Of a DNA stretch of 64,000 nucleotides, positions 1-8,698 are shown piece after piece (the first letter of the stretch is position 1; each line of letters opens with the position of its first letter). The stretch is taken from positions 682,001-746,000 of the forward strand of contig NZ_JAGTUU010000001.1 in assembly GCF_018224955.1 (NCBI RefSeq). The letters are read 5' to 3'. Under the pieces are notes generated by a model that was not told where the DNA came from, ran no database searches, and worked only from the letters and a program-made list of their open reading frames with translations. The DNA comes from Thetidibacter halocola. Its GTDB lineage: Bacteria; Pseudomonadota; Alphaproteobacteria; Rhodobacterales; Rhodobacteraceae. The position numbers and the translations under genes are program-made.

Positions 1-92
1 CCTATGTCGTGCTGGACCGCGGGCGCGTGGTCAAATCCGGCAAGGGCGCCGACATGGAACGCGACGGCGTCGCCGACCTTCTCACAGTCTGA
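1..92 (+). CDS. ABC transporter ATP-binding protein, C-terminal end only
   Basis: Only the last 29 codons are inside the window, ending at TGA 90-92. The peptide reads YVVLDRGRVVKSGKGADM and then a short acidic/hydrophobic tail. The 'LDRGRVVKSG' element is the strand after the H-loop that ends ATPases of the branched-chain amino acid/urea (LivF/UrtE) type. The next gene, 25 bp downstream on the same strand, is an acetamidase/formamidase, so an amide or urea uptake transporter is the likely role (inference from context). The Walker motifs lie outside the window. Confidence 0.7.
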   Translation, partial: YVVLDRGRVVKSGKGADMERDGVADLLTV

Positions 93-117
93 CAACCAAC
101 AAGAGCGAGGGTAAGAC

Positions 118-1068
118 ATGGCAAGTCATGAAATCGACTGGAGTCCCGAAAACGTCTTCTGGGGGTACTTCGACCCGGCGCGCAAGCCGGTCGCGCGCGT
201 CGCCTCGGGCGACGAGGTGATCCTGCACTGCCTGCCGGCCTGCGATCCGCCCGACCTGCCGCCCAAGGGCAAGGGCACCGTCCTGCCCGCGCACCTGGCC
301 GCGATGGAGGCGCACAAGGGTGACAAGGGCGCAGGCCCGCACATGGTCACGGGACCGGTCTATGTCGAGGGCGCGATGCCCGGCGACGTGCTGCAGGTCG
401 ACATCCTCGAGGCTGTGCCGGCGCAGGACTGGGGCTTTACCGCGATCATGCCGCTGCTGGGTGCGCTGCCGGACGAGTTCACCGACTACGAACGCCTGCA
501 CATCGCCATCGACAAGGACGCGGGCGTCTGCCGCCTGCCCTGGGGGCTGAACCTGCCGCTCGATCCATTCTTCGGCATCATGGCCGTCGCACCGCCCGCC
601 GAATGGGGCCGCATCGGCACGCCCGAGCCGCGCGCCATGGGCGGCAACATGGACAACAAGGAGCTCAAGTCGGGCACGACGCTGTATCTGCCGGTGTTCC
701 ACGAGGGCGCGCTTTTCAGCGCGGGTGACGGCCACGGGCGGCAGGGCGACGGCGAGGTCTGCATCGCGGCGGTGGAAACCGCGCTGACCGGCAAGTTCCG
801 CCTGACCGTGCGCAAGGACATGAGCCTCAAGACGCCCTTCGCCGAGAACGACGAATACCTGATCTCGATGGGCTTCGACGAGGACCTGGACGAAGCGATG
901 CGCAAGGCGACGCGCGACATGATCGACGCCGTGGCCCAGCGGTCGGGCCTGACCCGGAACCATGCCTACATGCTGCTGTCACTGGCTGGCGACCTGCGGA
1001 TCACGCAGGTGGTCGACGGCGAGAAAGGTGTGCACATGATGTTCCGCAAGGAATGGATAAAGCCCTGA
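118..1068 (+). CDS. Acetamidase/formamidase family protein
   Basis: A 316-residue FmdA/AmdA-family amidohydrolase, expected to hydrolyse formamide or acetamide to ammonia and the carboxylic acid in the cytoplasm. The family signature is visible along the whole length: the N-terminal WSPENVFWG segment, GPVYVEGAMPGDVL in the middle, PRAMGGNMDNKEL and the metal-site region FSAGDGHGRQGDGEV. The C-terminal AYMLLSLAGDLRITQVVDG segment is also typical. The ATG at 118 is preceded by a GAGGG-like ribosome site. It follows the ABC ATPase gene by 25 bp and is probably its operon partner, coupling amide uptake to nitrogen release. Length is normal for the short form of the family. Confidence 0.93.
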   Translation: MASHEIDWSPENVFWGYFDPARKPVARVASGDEVILHCLPACDPPDLPPKGKGTVLPAHLAAMEAHKGDKGAGPHMVTGPVYVEGAMPGDVLQVDILEAVPAQDWGFTAIMPLLGALPDEFTDYERLHIAIDKDAGVCRLPWGLNLPLDPFFGIMAVAPPAEWGRIGTPEPRAMGGNMDNKELKSGTTLYLPVFHEGALFSAGDGHGRQGDGEVCIAAVETALTGKFRLTVRKDMSLKTPFAENDEYLISMGFDEDLDEAMRKATRDMIDAVAQRSGLTRNHAYMLLSLAGDLRITQVVDGEKGVHMMFRKEWIKP

Positions 1069-1504
1069 CATTAATATTAAATAGCTGGGGCAATGTTGCC
1101 CCAGCTCGAGAAAGCATTCGAGGTTTGGCCAAGAGAATGGGCTGGCCACCGTCGTGAAATCGACAGCCGATACGCAACGGACGCCGTAGATATGATAAGG
1201 CAGGTGTCGCACTGCCTCGCCCTCATTCCCGGCGTGTTGACCATGACCCGCGCTGAGCAGGTCAATATCCTGGAACAGAACAGCGTGACCCGGCTGATGA
1301 GCCCGCGCACGGAGAGGAGGGTGCCATGGACAGCCCGCGCCCTGACCGATGCGTGGCCTCGGGTTCGAAACGAGATCGAACCGTATCTCTCGGAGGACTG
1401 AGGCGTCGCCTCTCGGGCGACCCTATGTTGGGATTGGCTGGTTGCGGCAGGGTCATGCAGGGCAGAGGCCACAACCCAGCGGCGGCTTGTGGGCCCACGC
1501 GCCT
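1069..1504. other. Gap with one doubtful open frame (1093-1401, +)
   Basis: No recognised gene. A 102-codon plus-strand frame at 1093-1401 has a charged C-terminal half (ending RVRNEIEPYLSED) that reads like protein, but its ATG lies inside the hairpin at 1083-1106 and has no ribosome site. It may be a remnant of a longer gene. I recognise no family, so I do not call it as a gene. Confidence 0.4.
1083..1106. terminator. Perfect 11-bp hairpin after the amidase gene
   Basis: AGCTGGGGCAA pairs exactly with TTGCCCCAGCT across a 2-nt gap, 14 bp after the amidase stop. No T-run follows on the plus strand. On the minus strand the hairpin is followed by an A/T-rich tract (1069-1082), so it could terminate leftward transcription better than rightward. 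Confidence 0.55.
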
Positions 1505-3058
1505 TTACCGCACCGTGGACCGGACGGCTGGGGAAGGATCGAGACCCTCTTGCGCCTCAAGAGTTGCCTTCGCGTGCCGGAGCGAAGACCGGGGATCGCC
1601 GGACGCATCGACAACCGCCCATGTCATTTCCCCTCGCTCGGCGGACAGTTGCTTTCTCAGAACGTCTACATCCGCGTCTGAGGCATCACCCTGCCTCGAA
1701 CGCAAGCGCGCCTCGAGAACGGGTTCAGGCGCTTCCAGCCAAAGGCCATGAAACGGCAGGTTCGCGCGGGTTGCCACCGCTTCAGCGGCGGCCCTCAGCT
1801 GTGGGTCCACGAAGGTGGCGTCAAGGACAACCGAATGCCCCGCGGCCAGCAGCGTCGCTGTGCGCGCGAACAGATCGTGGTAGACGGCTTCGCGGCGCTC
1901 CGCGGCATAGGCTTCCGGATCGAGCGTCGTCCCGGCCGGCAGGCCGGCTTTCCGTTCGAGGTCAGAGCTGAGCAGCGCCGCCCCGGGCAGGGCTCCAAGG
2001 CCTGGCGCCAGCGCGCGGGCCAGAACGCTTTTTCCGCTTCCCGAATACCCGCCCACGGCGATCAACCGCAGTTCCTCGGGCTGCAACGCAGCGCAGGCAA
2101 GCTCCATATAGGCTGCCACCTCAGCCGCGGATTGGCCCGGTTCTCCACGCGCCTGATCGGTCTGAAGCAGCACCATGGCACGGATCGCGGCCCGAACCGA
2201 CAAGAACAACGGCAGCGCCGCCATTCCGGCATCCTGACCGCCGCGTGCCGCGCGTAGCCAGGCGTCCAGCACCCGGCATCCCTGCCGGTGAAGACCGCGG
2301 TGACACAGGTCCATCACGAGAAAGGCGATGTCATAGAGCACGTCGCATGTTCCCAGCGTCTCGTCGAACTCCAGCGCGTCATAGAGCACAGGCCGCCCAT
2401 CGATGAGGACGAGGTTGCGCAGGTGGAGGTCCCCGTGGGCGCGGCGCACGTCGCCTTTCCTGCCGCGGCTGTCCAGAAGCGATCCGTTGGTGTCCAGACA
2501 AGCTGCCACCGCCCTTTCCCATTCCCCGACCCGGGCGGTCGCCGCAGCTCCGGGAAACTCGGCGAAAACGCGCCCCAGCTCCGCCAGGATATCCGCAATC
2601 AGTATGCGACCCGGACGCCGTTGCACGGGGGCCACGGCGTGATAGGCCGCAATCGCTTCGCCGACCGCGCTGGCTGTGTCATCGTCGAGCGCGCCGCGCT
2701 CAGTCACACGCACCAGTTCGTTTTCCGCCGGGAACCGCCACATCCTCAGGACCCAATCGACAACCTCTCCACCGCCGTCCAGGGCAAGCCCGGCCTCGGT
2801 CCGCGTCACCGGCAGCATGTCACGGTAGATCTCTGGCGCGACCGGTTGGTTCAGCTCCAGTTCGCGTGCGATAAGGCCCTTGCGAAGCGCGACAGTGCTC
2901 AGGTCCATGTAGTCGTATTTAACGGCGCGTTTCAGCTTCAGCGCGGTGTCGCCGCACAGGAACACATAAGCGCCATGGGTCTGGATGACCTCGACGGGAT
3001 CTTCGGCGGCGAAGGCATCGCCCGAGGACAGGAATCTGATCGTTTCCGCCTGGTCCAT
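1505..3058 (-). CDS. APH-like domain fused to a P-loop (AAA_33-type) kinase
   Basis: A 517-residue two-domain protein. Residues about 1-320 resemble the aminoglycoside-phosphotransferase/COG2187 fold, with the Brenner-type HGDLHLRN motif followed by YDALEFDE, which supplies the catalytic Asp/Asn and metal ligand. Residues about 330-500 are a nucleoside-kinase-like P-loop domain with Walker A GGYSGSGKS near residue 335 and VVLDATF as the Walker B region. Such fusions are common in Proteobacteria. The substrate is unknown, so no resistance role should be assumed. The ATG at 3058 follows a GGAGGC sequence. It is transcribed alone on the minus strand, with no co-directional neighbour on either side. 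Confidence 0.85.
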   Translation of the reverse strand: MDQAETIRFLSSGDAFAAEDPVEVIQTHGAYVFLCGDTALKLKRAVKYDYMDLSTVALRKGLIARELELNQPVAPEIYRDMLPVTRTEAGLALDGGGEVVDWVLRMWRFPAENELVRVTERGALDDDTASAVGEAIAAYHAVAPVQRRPGRILIADILAELGRVFAEFPGAAATARVGEWERAVAACLDTNGSLLDSRGRKGDVRRAHGDLHLRNLVLIDGRPVLYDALEFDETLGTCDVLYDIAFLVMDLCHRGLHRQGCRVLDAWLRAARGGQDAGMAALPLFLSVRAAIRAMVLLQTDQARGEPGQSAAEVAAYMELACAALQPEELRLIAVGGYSGSGKSVLARALAPGLGALPGAALLSSDLERKAGLPAGTTLDPEAYAAERREAVYHDLFARTATLLAAGHSVVLDATFVDPQLRAAAEAVATRANLPFHGLWLEAPEPVLEARLRSRQGDASDADVDVLRKQLSAERGEMTWAVVDASGDPRSSLRHAKATLEAQEGLDPSPAVRSTVR

Positions 3059-3472
3059 TCAAAGCCTCCATCGACAATCGCAGTATCGCCGTGGACATGC
3101 CCTCGCCGCATTGACACAGCGCAATGCTCCGCAGCGTTCAACATATGGTTGTGATAGTGATTGGGGTCATGTCTGCACGCGGTCAGCGTGCCGGTGCACC
3201 CGGAACAGGCGCTTGCGGCGGTGACCCATGACCAGAGCCTGAGTAACACAGTGAACAAGGACGTGACGCGAATGACATCGGCACCGAATGAGGCGCGACC
3301 TTGAGCATTGGCATTCCCGACCGCGCGCAGGTGGAGACCGTAAAGGCGAGATCCTGCATTCCGTCGAGAATGAATAAATCAAGCATAAATATCTGATTTC
3401 CAAAGTAAATCCGCATCGCACCTCGCTATAACTATGTCAGAGAAACATGCTGACTCAAAGAGGATCCCAGCC
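3059..3472. other. Intergenic region upstream of XRE and kinase genes
   Basis: A divergent intergenic region between the kinase gene (minus) and the XRE gene (plus). It is noticeably more A/T-rich at 3361-3433 than the surroundings. A TATAAC hexamer at 3427-3432 is a possible -10 box for the regulator, but I see no convincing -35. Short open frames on the minus strand here have arginine/cysteine-rich compositions and no ribosome site. Confidence 0.4.
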
Positions 3473-3892
3473 ATGCCCACCCCCAGAAACGTTCACAAGA
3501 ACCCCCACGCAAACACCCGGCTCGCCAAGTTCGTGGAGCATCGCATCCTCGGACCATCCGGCGTGAAGACGCAGAAGGAAATCGCGCGTGAAGCCGGATT
3601 CACAAACGCAAACGTTCTCAGCATGATCAAGTCCGGCGACACCAAACTTGCCATCGACCGCGTCCCGGCTCTCGCGAAGGCACTTGACTGCGATCCGAAG
3701 GTGCTGTGCCTCATGGCGCTCGAGCAGACCGGTCTTGAAACGACGCTGGCCGCCGTGAGAGAGATCTTCGGCACGATCGTGACCGCCAATGAAGTCGCCT
3801 GGATCGAGGAACTCCGCGACGCCAGCGACCATGCCGATCCCCGGCTCACGCAGCGCGCCCGTGCCGCGATCCGCGGGATTTTCGGCAAATGA
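3473..3892 (+). CDS. XRE-type helix-turn-helix transcriptional regulator
   Basis: A 139-residue protein whose N-terminal half is a lambda-repressor-like HTH: the pattern TQKEIAREAGFTNANVLSMIKSG is followed by 'AIDRVPALAKALDCDP', the usual fifth helix of the fold. The remaining ~70 residues are helical and unassigned. I chose the ATG at 3473 because AAAGAGGA sits 8 nt upstream. An in-frame ATG at 3434 would add 13 residues but overlaps the possible -10 box. The stop codon overlaps the start of the next small gene (ATGA), so the two are probably translationally coupled. The target is unknown. Confidence 0.85.
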   Translation: MPTPRNVHKNPHANTRLAKFVEHRILGPSGVKTQKEIAREAGFTNANVLSMIKSGDTKLAIDRVPALAKALDCDPKVLCLMALEQTGLETTLAAVREIFGTIVTANEVAWIEELRDASDHADPRLTQRARAAIRGIFGK

Positions 3893-4068
3893 GCCGCCGT
3901 GTTGTTGAGGGCTTCCACCTGCCTGACCGCTCGCCAGAACTGACCGAAGCTGAACTGACGTGGGTCGCCTATCTTCGCGACATCTATCCCGGGCCGCTAA
4001 AGCCACCCACGCTGCGTGCGATACAGGCGCTCAGGGAAGGTCTGGCGCCCCTTCGGCCCGAGACGTAG
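3889..4068 (+). CDS. Small conserved-looking partner of the XRE regulator (59 aa)
   Basis: This 59-residue frame begins at an ATG that overlaps the XRE stop by ATGA and ends at TAG 4066-4068. The protein starts MSRRVVEGFHLPDRSP and contains LTEAELTWVAYLRDIY and TLRAIQALREGL, two predicted amphipathic helices with sensible composition. Codon use matches real genes in the region. I recognise no family. The overlap and helical character suggest a partner or modulator of the XRE protein (inference). It could also be a short stand-alone regulator subunit. Confidence 0.6.
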   Translation: MSRRVVEGFHLPDRSPELTEAELTWVAYLRDIYPGPLKPPTLRAIQALREGLAPLRPET

Positions 4069-4445
4069 CGACCATTTGGGGACGCGCTACACGGCGCCTC
4101 TGCAGGGCGCTGGAAGGGCGTAATGCTATATGGTCAGGAGGGCGGGCGGCAGATTTGTCCCGGCAAGATGAACGAGGAGATTTTGATAAAAAAGAGCTGT
4201 TTCACCCTGAACCAGATCGTGGGCGTCGTGCGCGGCGCCGAGGCCGACAACTTCGATCACTCAAATGTGGTGCGTCCATCTTCCGCCGCTCTCCACGAAG
4301 CCCGTGATGCGGGGGCGGCGTCTTTGGTTGCAATCCGTGCTTTTTCCGTCGATCCAGCAATGTATTGCTGCTCTGCATACGGGGCATATCGTCGGTGGAA
4401 TTCGGGAAACCTTCGGCGTGAATGCCCCTCAGGGTTTGGGCGTGC
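4069..4445. other. Gap containing IS remnant
   Basis: Apart from the transposase-like fragment at 4168-4248 I see no gene, RNA or clear repeat. Long open frames running through here are out-of-frame extensions from the VWA-like gene on the other strand. Confidence 0.5.
4168..4248 (+). pseudogene. Remnant of an IS3-family orfA (transposase N-terminus)
   Basis: The frame beginning at ATG 4168 reads MNEEILIKKSCFTLNQIVGV followed by VRGAEAD. This resembles the opening of IS3-family OrfA proteins, where a 'KKSRFTE.QIV..L.EAE' pattern starts the helix-turn-helix. Similarity stops after about 25 residues and no downstream transposase sequence follows. The patch is also less GC-rich than its surroundings. 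It is a short fossil, and the call rests on one motif. Confidence 0.45.
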
Positions 4446-5678
4446 TCACGCCGCGCCTTCGTCGAGACGCAGCACACGCCCGAAGGGCGGCGACGGCGCC
4501 GCCCGCGGCACAGCCCAGAGCACGGGAAAGCGTGGCGCGGCGCCAGTCGGACCCTCGAGATCGGTCAGGATGACGGCGATCGATGGCGCGATCTGCCCGG
4601 CCCGTGCCAGAACCGGGCGGAAGTCCGTGCCGCCGCCGCGGCGCAGGGGCTGCCCTTCGATCTGTGCGCGCCAGGCGCCGGGCGTCAGGACCAGGTCGGC
4701 ATCAAGCTCGGTATCGAAGGTCAGAAGATGCGCCTCGGCCCCGCTGCGGGCCACGATCCCGCCGATCTCGGCGCCGAACAGCCGCAGCGTCGGCGTGTCG
4801 ATGGAGCTGGAGAGGTCGAGTGCGACGACGACGCTGGGGCGCGGGTTCAGAAGCCGGTGCTGCGGTGCAAAGACCGGAACCGGCCGGCCCGAGGCGCGGG
4901 CCTGGGCCTCCATCGCGACCCAGCGACCGGCGGGACGGTGCCAGACCGGCTGCGGCCGCGCGGTCACGGCGCGATCGACAAGGCCGCGCAACCGCCTTTC
5001 CCATGCAACCCGCGGCGGCGCCAGGTCGGCGAGCGGCACGCCGATGGCGCCGATCCCGATGCCGGCGCGGCGGCCAGCGTGCATCGCGCGCGACAGCCGG
5101 CCCTGCCAGTCGGCGGCATCGGCCGTGCCCGCGTCGTCCCGGGCGACCTGCCCGTCCTCGCCGGACAGGTCGGGTTGCCAGCCCCGTTCCGCGCCGTGCG
5201 CACACGCCGCGCGTGCCACGGTCTCATCGCCCGCGAGCCGCAGGTAAAGACGCTCGGCATCCCAGGCGGCAAGCGCCCCGGCCGGCGACTGTTGCGGCAG
5301 GCCCGCCGCGGCGACAAGGCCGGTGACGGTGACGGCCGGGCGTGGCAGGCCGTGCTCGGCCAGCAACAGCGTCTCGTTGATCAGCGCATCCGCCACCAGC
5401 CCGAACAGGCCGGCATCGAAGCCCGGCCCGAAGCGCAGCGCCATCGCCGCCTGCCGCGCCGGATGGCGCAGCGACACGTGCAGGACGTGGTGGCCGACGG
5501 TGCCGATCTGCTCGGCGAGCGTCAGGGAGTCGAACTCCGGGCCATAGAAGATACGCGTTCCGCGCGTCTCGGTCCGGTCTCCGTCGCGATGTGCGCACCA
5601 GAGTGCCAGCACCGACAGCGCCGGGTCGCGTTCCGCCAGGTGCGCCAGCGCGCGGGCGGCGCGCACCGAATGGCTCAC
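4446..5678 (-). CDS. DUF2201/VWA-like domain protein
   Basis: A 410-residue protein of the 'predicted metallopeptidase plus VWA-like' family (DUF2201_N then VWA_2-type). The N-terminal half holds the would-be HExxH segment, here HHVLH in VGHHVLHVSLRHP. The C-terminal half has the MIDAS-like start VVALDLSSSIDTP and the closing 'VILTDLEGPTG'. The GTG start at 5678 overlaps the TGA of the upstream ATPase gene (GTGA). MoxR ATPase plus VWA protein pairs usually act as chaperone-like remodelling or metal-insertion machines. The client is unknown here. Confidence 0.85.
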   Translation of the reverse strand: MSHSVRAARALAHLAERDPALSVLALWCAHRDGDRTETRGTRIFYGPEFDSLTLAEQIGTVGHHVLHVSLRHPARQAAMALRFGPGFDAGLFGLVADALINETLLLAEHGLPRPAVTVTGLVAAAGLPQQSPAGALAAWDAERLYLRLAGDETVARAACAHGAERGWQPDLSGEDGQVARDDAGTADAADWQGRLSRAMHAGRRAGIGIGAIGVPLADLAPPRVAWERRLRGLVDRAVTARPQPVWHRPAGRWVAMEAQARASGRPVPVFAPQHRLLNPRPSVVVALDLSSSIDTPTLRLFGAEIGGIVARSGAEAHLLTFDTELDADLVLTPGAWRAQIEGQPLRRGGGTDFRPVLARAGQIAPSIAVILTDLEGPTGAAPRFPVLWAVPRAAPSPPFGRVLRLDEGAA

Positions 5679-6772
5679 AGGCCCGCCTGCTGCCGCGCGG
5701 CGGCATAGGCGGCGTAAGCGTCGGACCCGGCAAAGGCATCCTCCCAACCCTGGTCCAGCGCGCGCGCGATCAGCGCCTCGAAGCCGAAGGCGGCCAGTTC
5801 CGACAGCGGCAGGCGCGAGAACCGGTCGCCGCCGAGATGGCGCATGTCCTCGAGGATCTCGATGCCGGCAGGCAGGGTGGCGCGGTCAACCGCCTGTGGC
5901 AGGGCGCAGGCCAGCGCGGTCAGGCCGTGCAGCGAGGCCGGATAGAGCGCCGTGCGCTGGCGGCGCGGGCAGGCCAGCATGTCGGCGATCTGCACCGAGG
6001 CGGCGACATCGTCAGCGACCAGCGCGAATTCCGCCGCCGCCGCCGCACCGACCGTCCCGGCGATCATGGCGTCACGGATCCGGCGCGCCGGCGCGGCCAC
6101 CATGATCTGCGAGACGCGCTCCCAGCTTCGCGGGGTGCAGGCCACCGTCTCGCCCCGGCGCAATGCCTCTTCAGTGGTCTCCAGCAGGTCGGGACGCGTG
6201 CGGATGAAGGCTGTGACCGCCGGGTGCAGGCCGCGCGGCAGCGCGAAGCCGCGCAGCCAGTCCTCGGCCTCCGCCGTCACCACCAGGTGGATCAGCCGGT
6301 CGGAAAGCGCCGTGCCCATCTCGTAGGCCAGCGCGCCGTCCTCGACCATGTTGCCCGCCGCGACCAGCAGAACGTCATCGGGCAGACGGTGGCCGCCGAC
6401 GCGGCGCTCTTGCAGCAGGCCGTAGACCACCGGCTGCAGTTGCGGCGCGGCGGCGGTCAGCTCGTCGAGGAACAGCACGGCGGGCCCGGTGTCAGGCAGG
6501 TCCTCGGGGCGATACCAGACTGTGCGCCGTGTCTCGTGGTCGTAATAAGGCAGGCCGCGCAGGTCCTGCGGCTCGATCGTGGTCAGCCGCAAGTCGAAAA
6601 GGAGCGCGCCGATTTCGGCGGCGAGGTCGGTGACGATTTGCGTCTTGCCGACGCCGGGGCGGCCATGCAGCATCCAGCTGGCCGTCAGCGCGCCCGCGGC
6701 CTGCGCCTGCCAGGCATGCCGCAGCACCTCCAGCGCGGCGCCGGCGGGCAGGTGTCGGGCATTCACGGTCAT
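5675..6772 (-). CDS. MoxR-like AAA+ ATPase
   Basis: A 365-residue AAA ATPase with Walker A GRPGVGKT near residue 38, Walker B AVLFLDEL, sensor-1 LLVAAGN and an arginine-rich C-terminal lid with a CTPRSWERVS segment. This is the arrangement of AAA_5/MoxR ATPases that partner VWA proteins. Start and stop overlap both neighbours (ATGA upstream, GTGA downstream), giving a tightly coupled three-gene operon with the membrane protein before it and the VWA-like protein after it. The likely function is ATP-driven remodelling of a complex that the VWA protein recognises. Confidence 0.9.
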   Translation of the reverse strand: MTVNARHLPAGAALEVLRHAWQAQAAGALTASWMLHGRPGVGKTQIVTDLAAEIGALLFDLRLTTIEPQDLRGLPYYDHETRRTVWYRPEDLPDTGPAVLFLDELTAAAPQLQPVVYGLLQERRVGGHRLPDDVLLVAAGNMVEDGALAYEMGTALSDRLIHLVVTAEAEDWLRGFALPRGLHPAVTAFIRTRPDLLETTEEALRRGETVACTPRSWERVSQIMVAAPARRIRDAMIAGTVGAAAAAEFALVADDVAASVQIADMLACPRRQRTALYPASLHGLTALACALPQAVDRATLPAGIEILEDMRHLGGDRFSRLPLSELAAFGFEALIARALDQGWEDAFAGSDAYAAYAAARQQAGL

Positions 6773-7461
6773 GCCGGTGCCTCCGCTTCGGCCCGCTTCT
6801 CCAACCTCGCGGCCAGCCGCTGGTGCGCCGAAACGCTGCGCGCCTCGACCGCGACCATGCGCAGGAAGGTGTCGGTGCGCAGGTTGGCGCGCTGCAGGTC
6901 GCGCTCGGTGAACCGGTCATCGAACAGCCGCGCCAGTTCGGCGCGGTCGCCCGCGTCCAGCCGCAAGACGCGCGCCGGTGCCTCGGCCTGCACCGAGACC
7001 AGGGTCAGCGGCGGCACCCGCGCCATTCCGGATTGCTCGATCACGAGGTGCAGTTCACCCTCGTCCAGGCCCTGCCGGGCGGCGATCCGCGACAGGCAGC
7101 GCCGAGCCCGCAGCCGCATCGTGTCGAGGATTCGGTCAGCCTCGTCCGACGACAGGAGACGCTCGCGCGCGCCCGGGGACAGGGCGAGCAGACGGACCTC
7201 GACGAGGGCGATCACGACAATCATCGCCAGCGGTGCCTGGGCGAGCGGAAACGCGAGCTCGGGCCAGACCAGCATCGCCCCGACGAACGGCAGCAGGACC
7301 GCGAGGTAGCGCAGCAGCTGGATCTCGAACACCAGCCGCAGCGAGACACGCCAATCGGCCTGCCGCGGCCAGGGCATGACCCGCCCGAGGAAACGCCGCG
7401 GAAGGCTGCGAACCTCGAGGATCGCCGGATTGCGCAGGGTGTCGTGTGTCAGGATCAGCAT
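6769..7461 (-). CDS. Membrane-anchored protein of the MoxR/VWA operon
   Basis: A 230-residue protein starting at ATG 7461 (MLILTHDTLRNP). Two hydrophobic segments lie at about residues 45-63 and 67-87 (LAVLLPFVGAMLVWPEL; PLAMIVVIALVEVRLLAL). The C-terminal two thirds are soluble and rich in charged residues, with a likely coiled-coil end (LAARLEKRAEAE). I do not recognise the family. Translational overlap (ATGA) with the ATPase gene suggests that it anchors the ATPase/VWA machinery to the cytoplasmic membrane (inference). A longer in-frame start exists upstream but adds only a low-complexity arginine-rich tail. Confidence 0.75.
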   Translation of the reverse strand: MLILTHDTLRNPAILEVRSLPRRFLGRVMPWPRQADWRVSLRLVFEIQLLRYLAVLLPFVGAMLVWPELAFPLAQAPLAMIVVIALVEVRLLALSPGARERLLSSDEADRILDTMRLRARRCLSRIAARQGLDEGELHLVIEQSGMARVPPLTLVSVQAEAPARVLRLDAGDRAELARLFDDRFTERDLQRANLRTDTFLRMVAVEARSVSAHQRLAARLEKRAEAEAPA

Positions 7462-7662
7462 GGCGTTGCAAAGGTATCGCGACCGGCCACCATGTCCATC
7501 GCCGGACTCGCGCCTCCTGTCTCTCCGATCGCGGCGCGCCCGGTGGCGCGGCCGAAAGTCCAGGCGGAGCAGCGGAGGCCGCTTAGCCGGCCACACCAAC
7601 CGTAGCTCTCTGACCCGTCACACTCCAAGACTGAAACCGGACCACTTGATTGGGGAAGGTCA

Positions 7663-8370
7663 CTACCCCACCCGGCTCCAGAATACCGACTTTCGCCCAT
7701 GCGCCCCGCGCAAACCCGCAATGAAGGCCTGATGGTCCGGATGCCCTGAATAGTCATCGATTGCCGCATCGGCCTGCGCGCAGGATGTCAGATGGCGCGA
7801 TGCGTGGCCGTAGCGCCCCGACCGAGCCTTTTCCAGCGCAAAGCGGATCATCGCCCGCCAGACCAGAACCGCAGCCAAGGGATGTTCCGGTGCGAGGATC
7901 TCGGCCGCCGGGGTCAGGACTTCATAGGTGTCCCCATCCAGATCCTCAGTGCGCGACAGAACCACCTTTGCCCCAAGCGCCGGATCAGGCCAGGACAGGC
8001 AGAACGCCAGCCCAGTGACGACGTCCGGGAAGGCCAGCACATGGGCCTGTGCCCTGAGCAGCGCCTCCTCGTCCTCGAAATCCGGCAGCCGTGCCAGGTA
8101 GCGCCGCAGGGTCGGGGCACAGAGCCGTCCTTCGAACCTGCTCCATTGGGCGGCGCGCAAGGCCTCTTCCTATCCCAGTGCCTCGAGGCAGTCGAAATGG
8201 ACCTCGTCAAGGTCGGGCATGTCAAACCAACGGTCCCTGACGTCCTGCCGCGCAAGGCAGTTCTGCACGATGCGTAGCGCGTCCTCGGGCCGTCCGGCCG
8301 CCAGCAGTCTCTGCTCAGCCTGCGGGGCGACCGAGTATGCAGCCATCCAGCGCCGCTGGGTCGCCCTAAA
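7663..8370 (-). pseudogene. DUF6880 family protein, truncated and interrupted by an amber codon
   Basis: The translated minus strand shows the C-terminal half of a DUF6880 protein: EQRLLAAGRPEDALRIV, a middle segment LRRYLARLPDFEDEEALL, then EVLTPAAEILAPEHPLAAVL and the family's closing HGRKSVFW. An in-frame TAG at 8170-8172 (coding sense) splits it after 'CLEALG', and reading resumes without a frameshift as EEALRAAQWSRF. The N-terminal part of the family is absent; an IS3-like remnant lies just upstream. It is most likely a dead gene. Restart at an internal Met (8160) cannot be excluded. Confidence 0.7.
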
Positions 8371-8421
8371 TGCCAAACCGGGTCCAATCCCGCTCATACA
8401 GATCGTCAGCCTGGCGGGACG

Positions 8422-8545
8422 GGTCTTTCGTCTCGCTGACCCCGGCCTTTCCGCAGATCTCTGCGACCCGCGCTTTGCTCACCCCGCTTCAGGACAAACG
8501 CCTTCCGCGATTCCGTGAACTTCGACGCCTTTCTTCGTTTCCGCT
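8422..8545 (-). pseudogene. Frameshifted IS3-family orfA remnant
   Basis: On the minus strand one frame reads ASKFTESRKAFVLKRGE and, after a shift of one base, the next reads ARVAEICGKAGVSET. Together they match the opening of IS3/IS407-type OrfA proteins (SKFTESQ.AFVLKQ.E...VAEICRKAGIS). The element is truncated on both sides and frameshifted. Its position directly upstream of the N-terminally truncated DUF6880 fragment suggests that an insertion destroyed that gene and then decayed. Confidence 0.7.
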
Positions 8546-8698
8546 CCTCTCCCAGCAAGGAAAACCCAGCGGAAAGCTCCAGCCTCAAACGATCCGGTTT
8601 TCAGAGCTTGAGCACATCAGCGATGGTCCTGAACCCGGGTCGCATCGCGTTCACACAAAGATTTCTCACGAGTCTTTCAGAATGCACTCTATGACAGG

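Noticed and set aside
1093-1401. 102-codon plus-strand frame
   Set aside because: The start lies inside a perfect hairpin, with no ribosome site or family. Noted as a possible remnant only.
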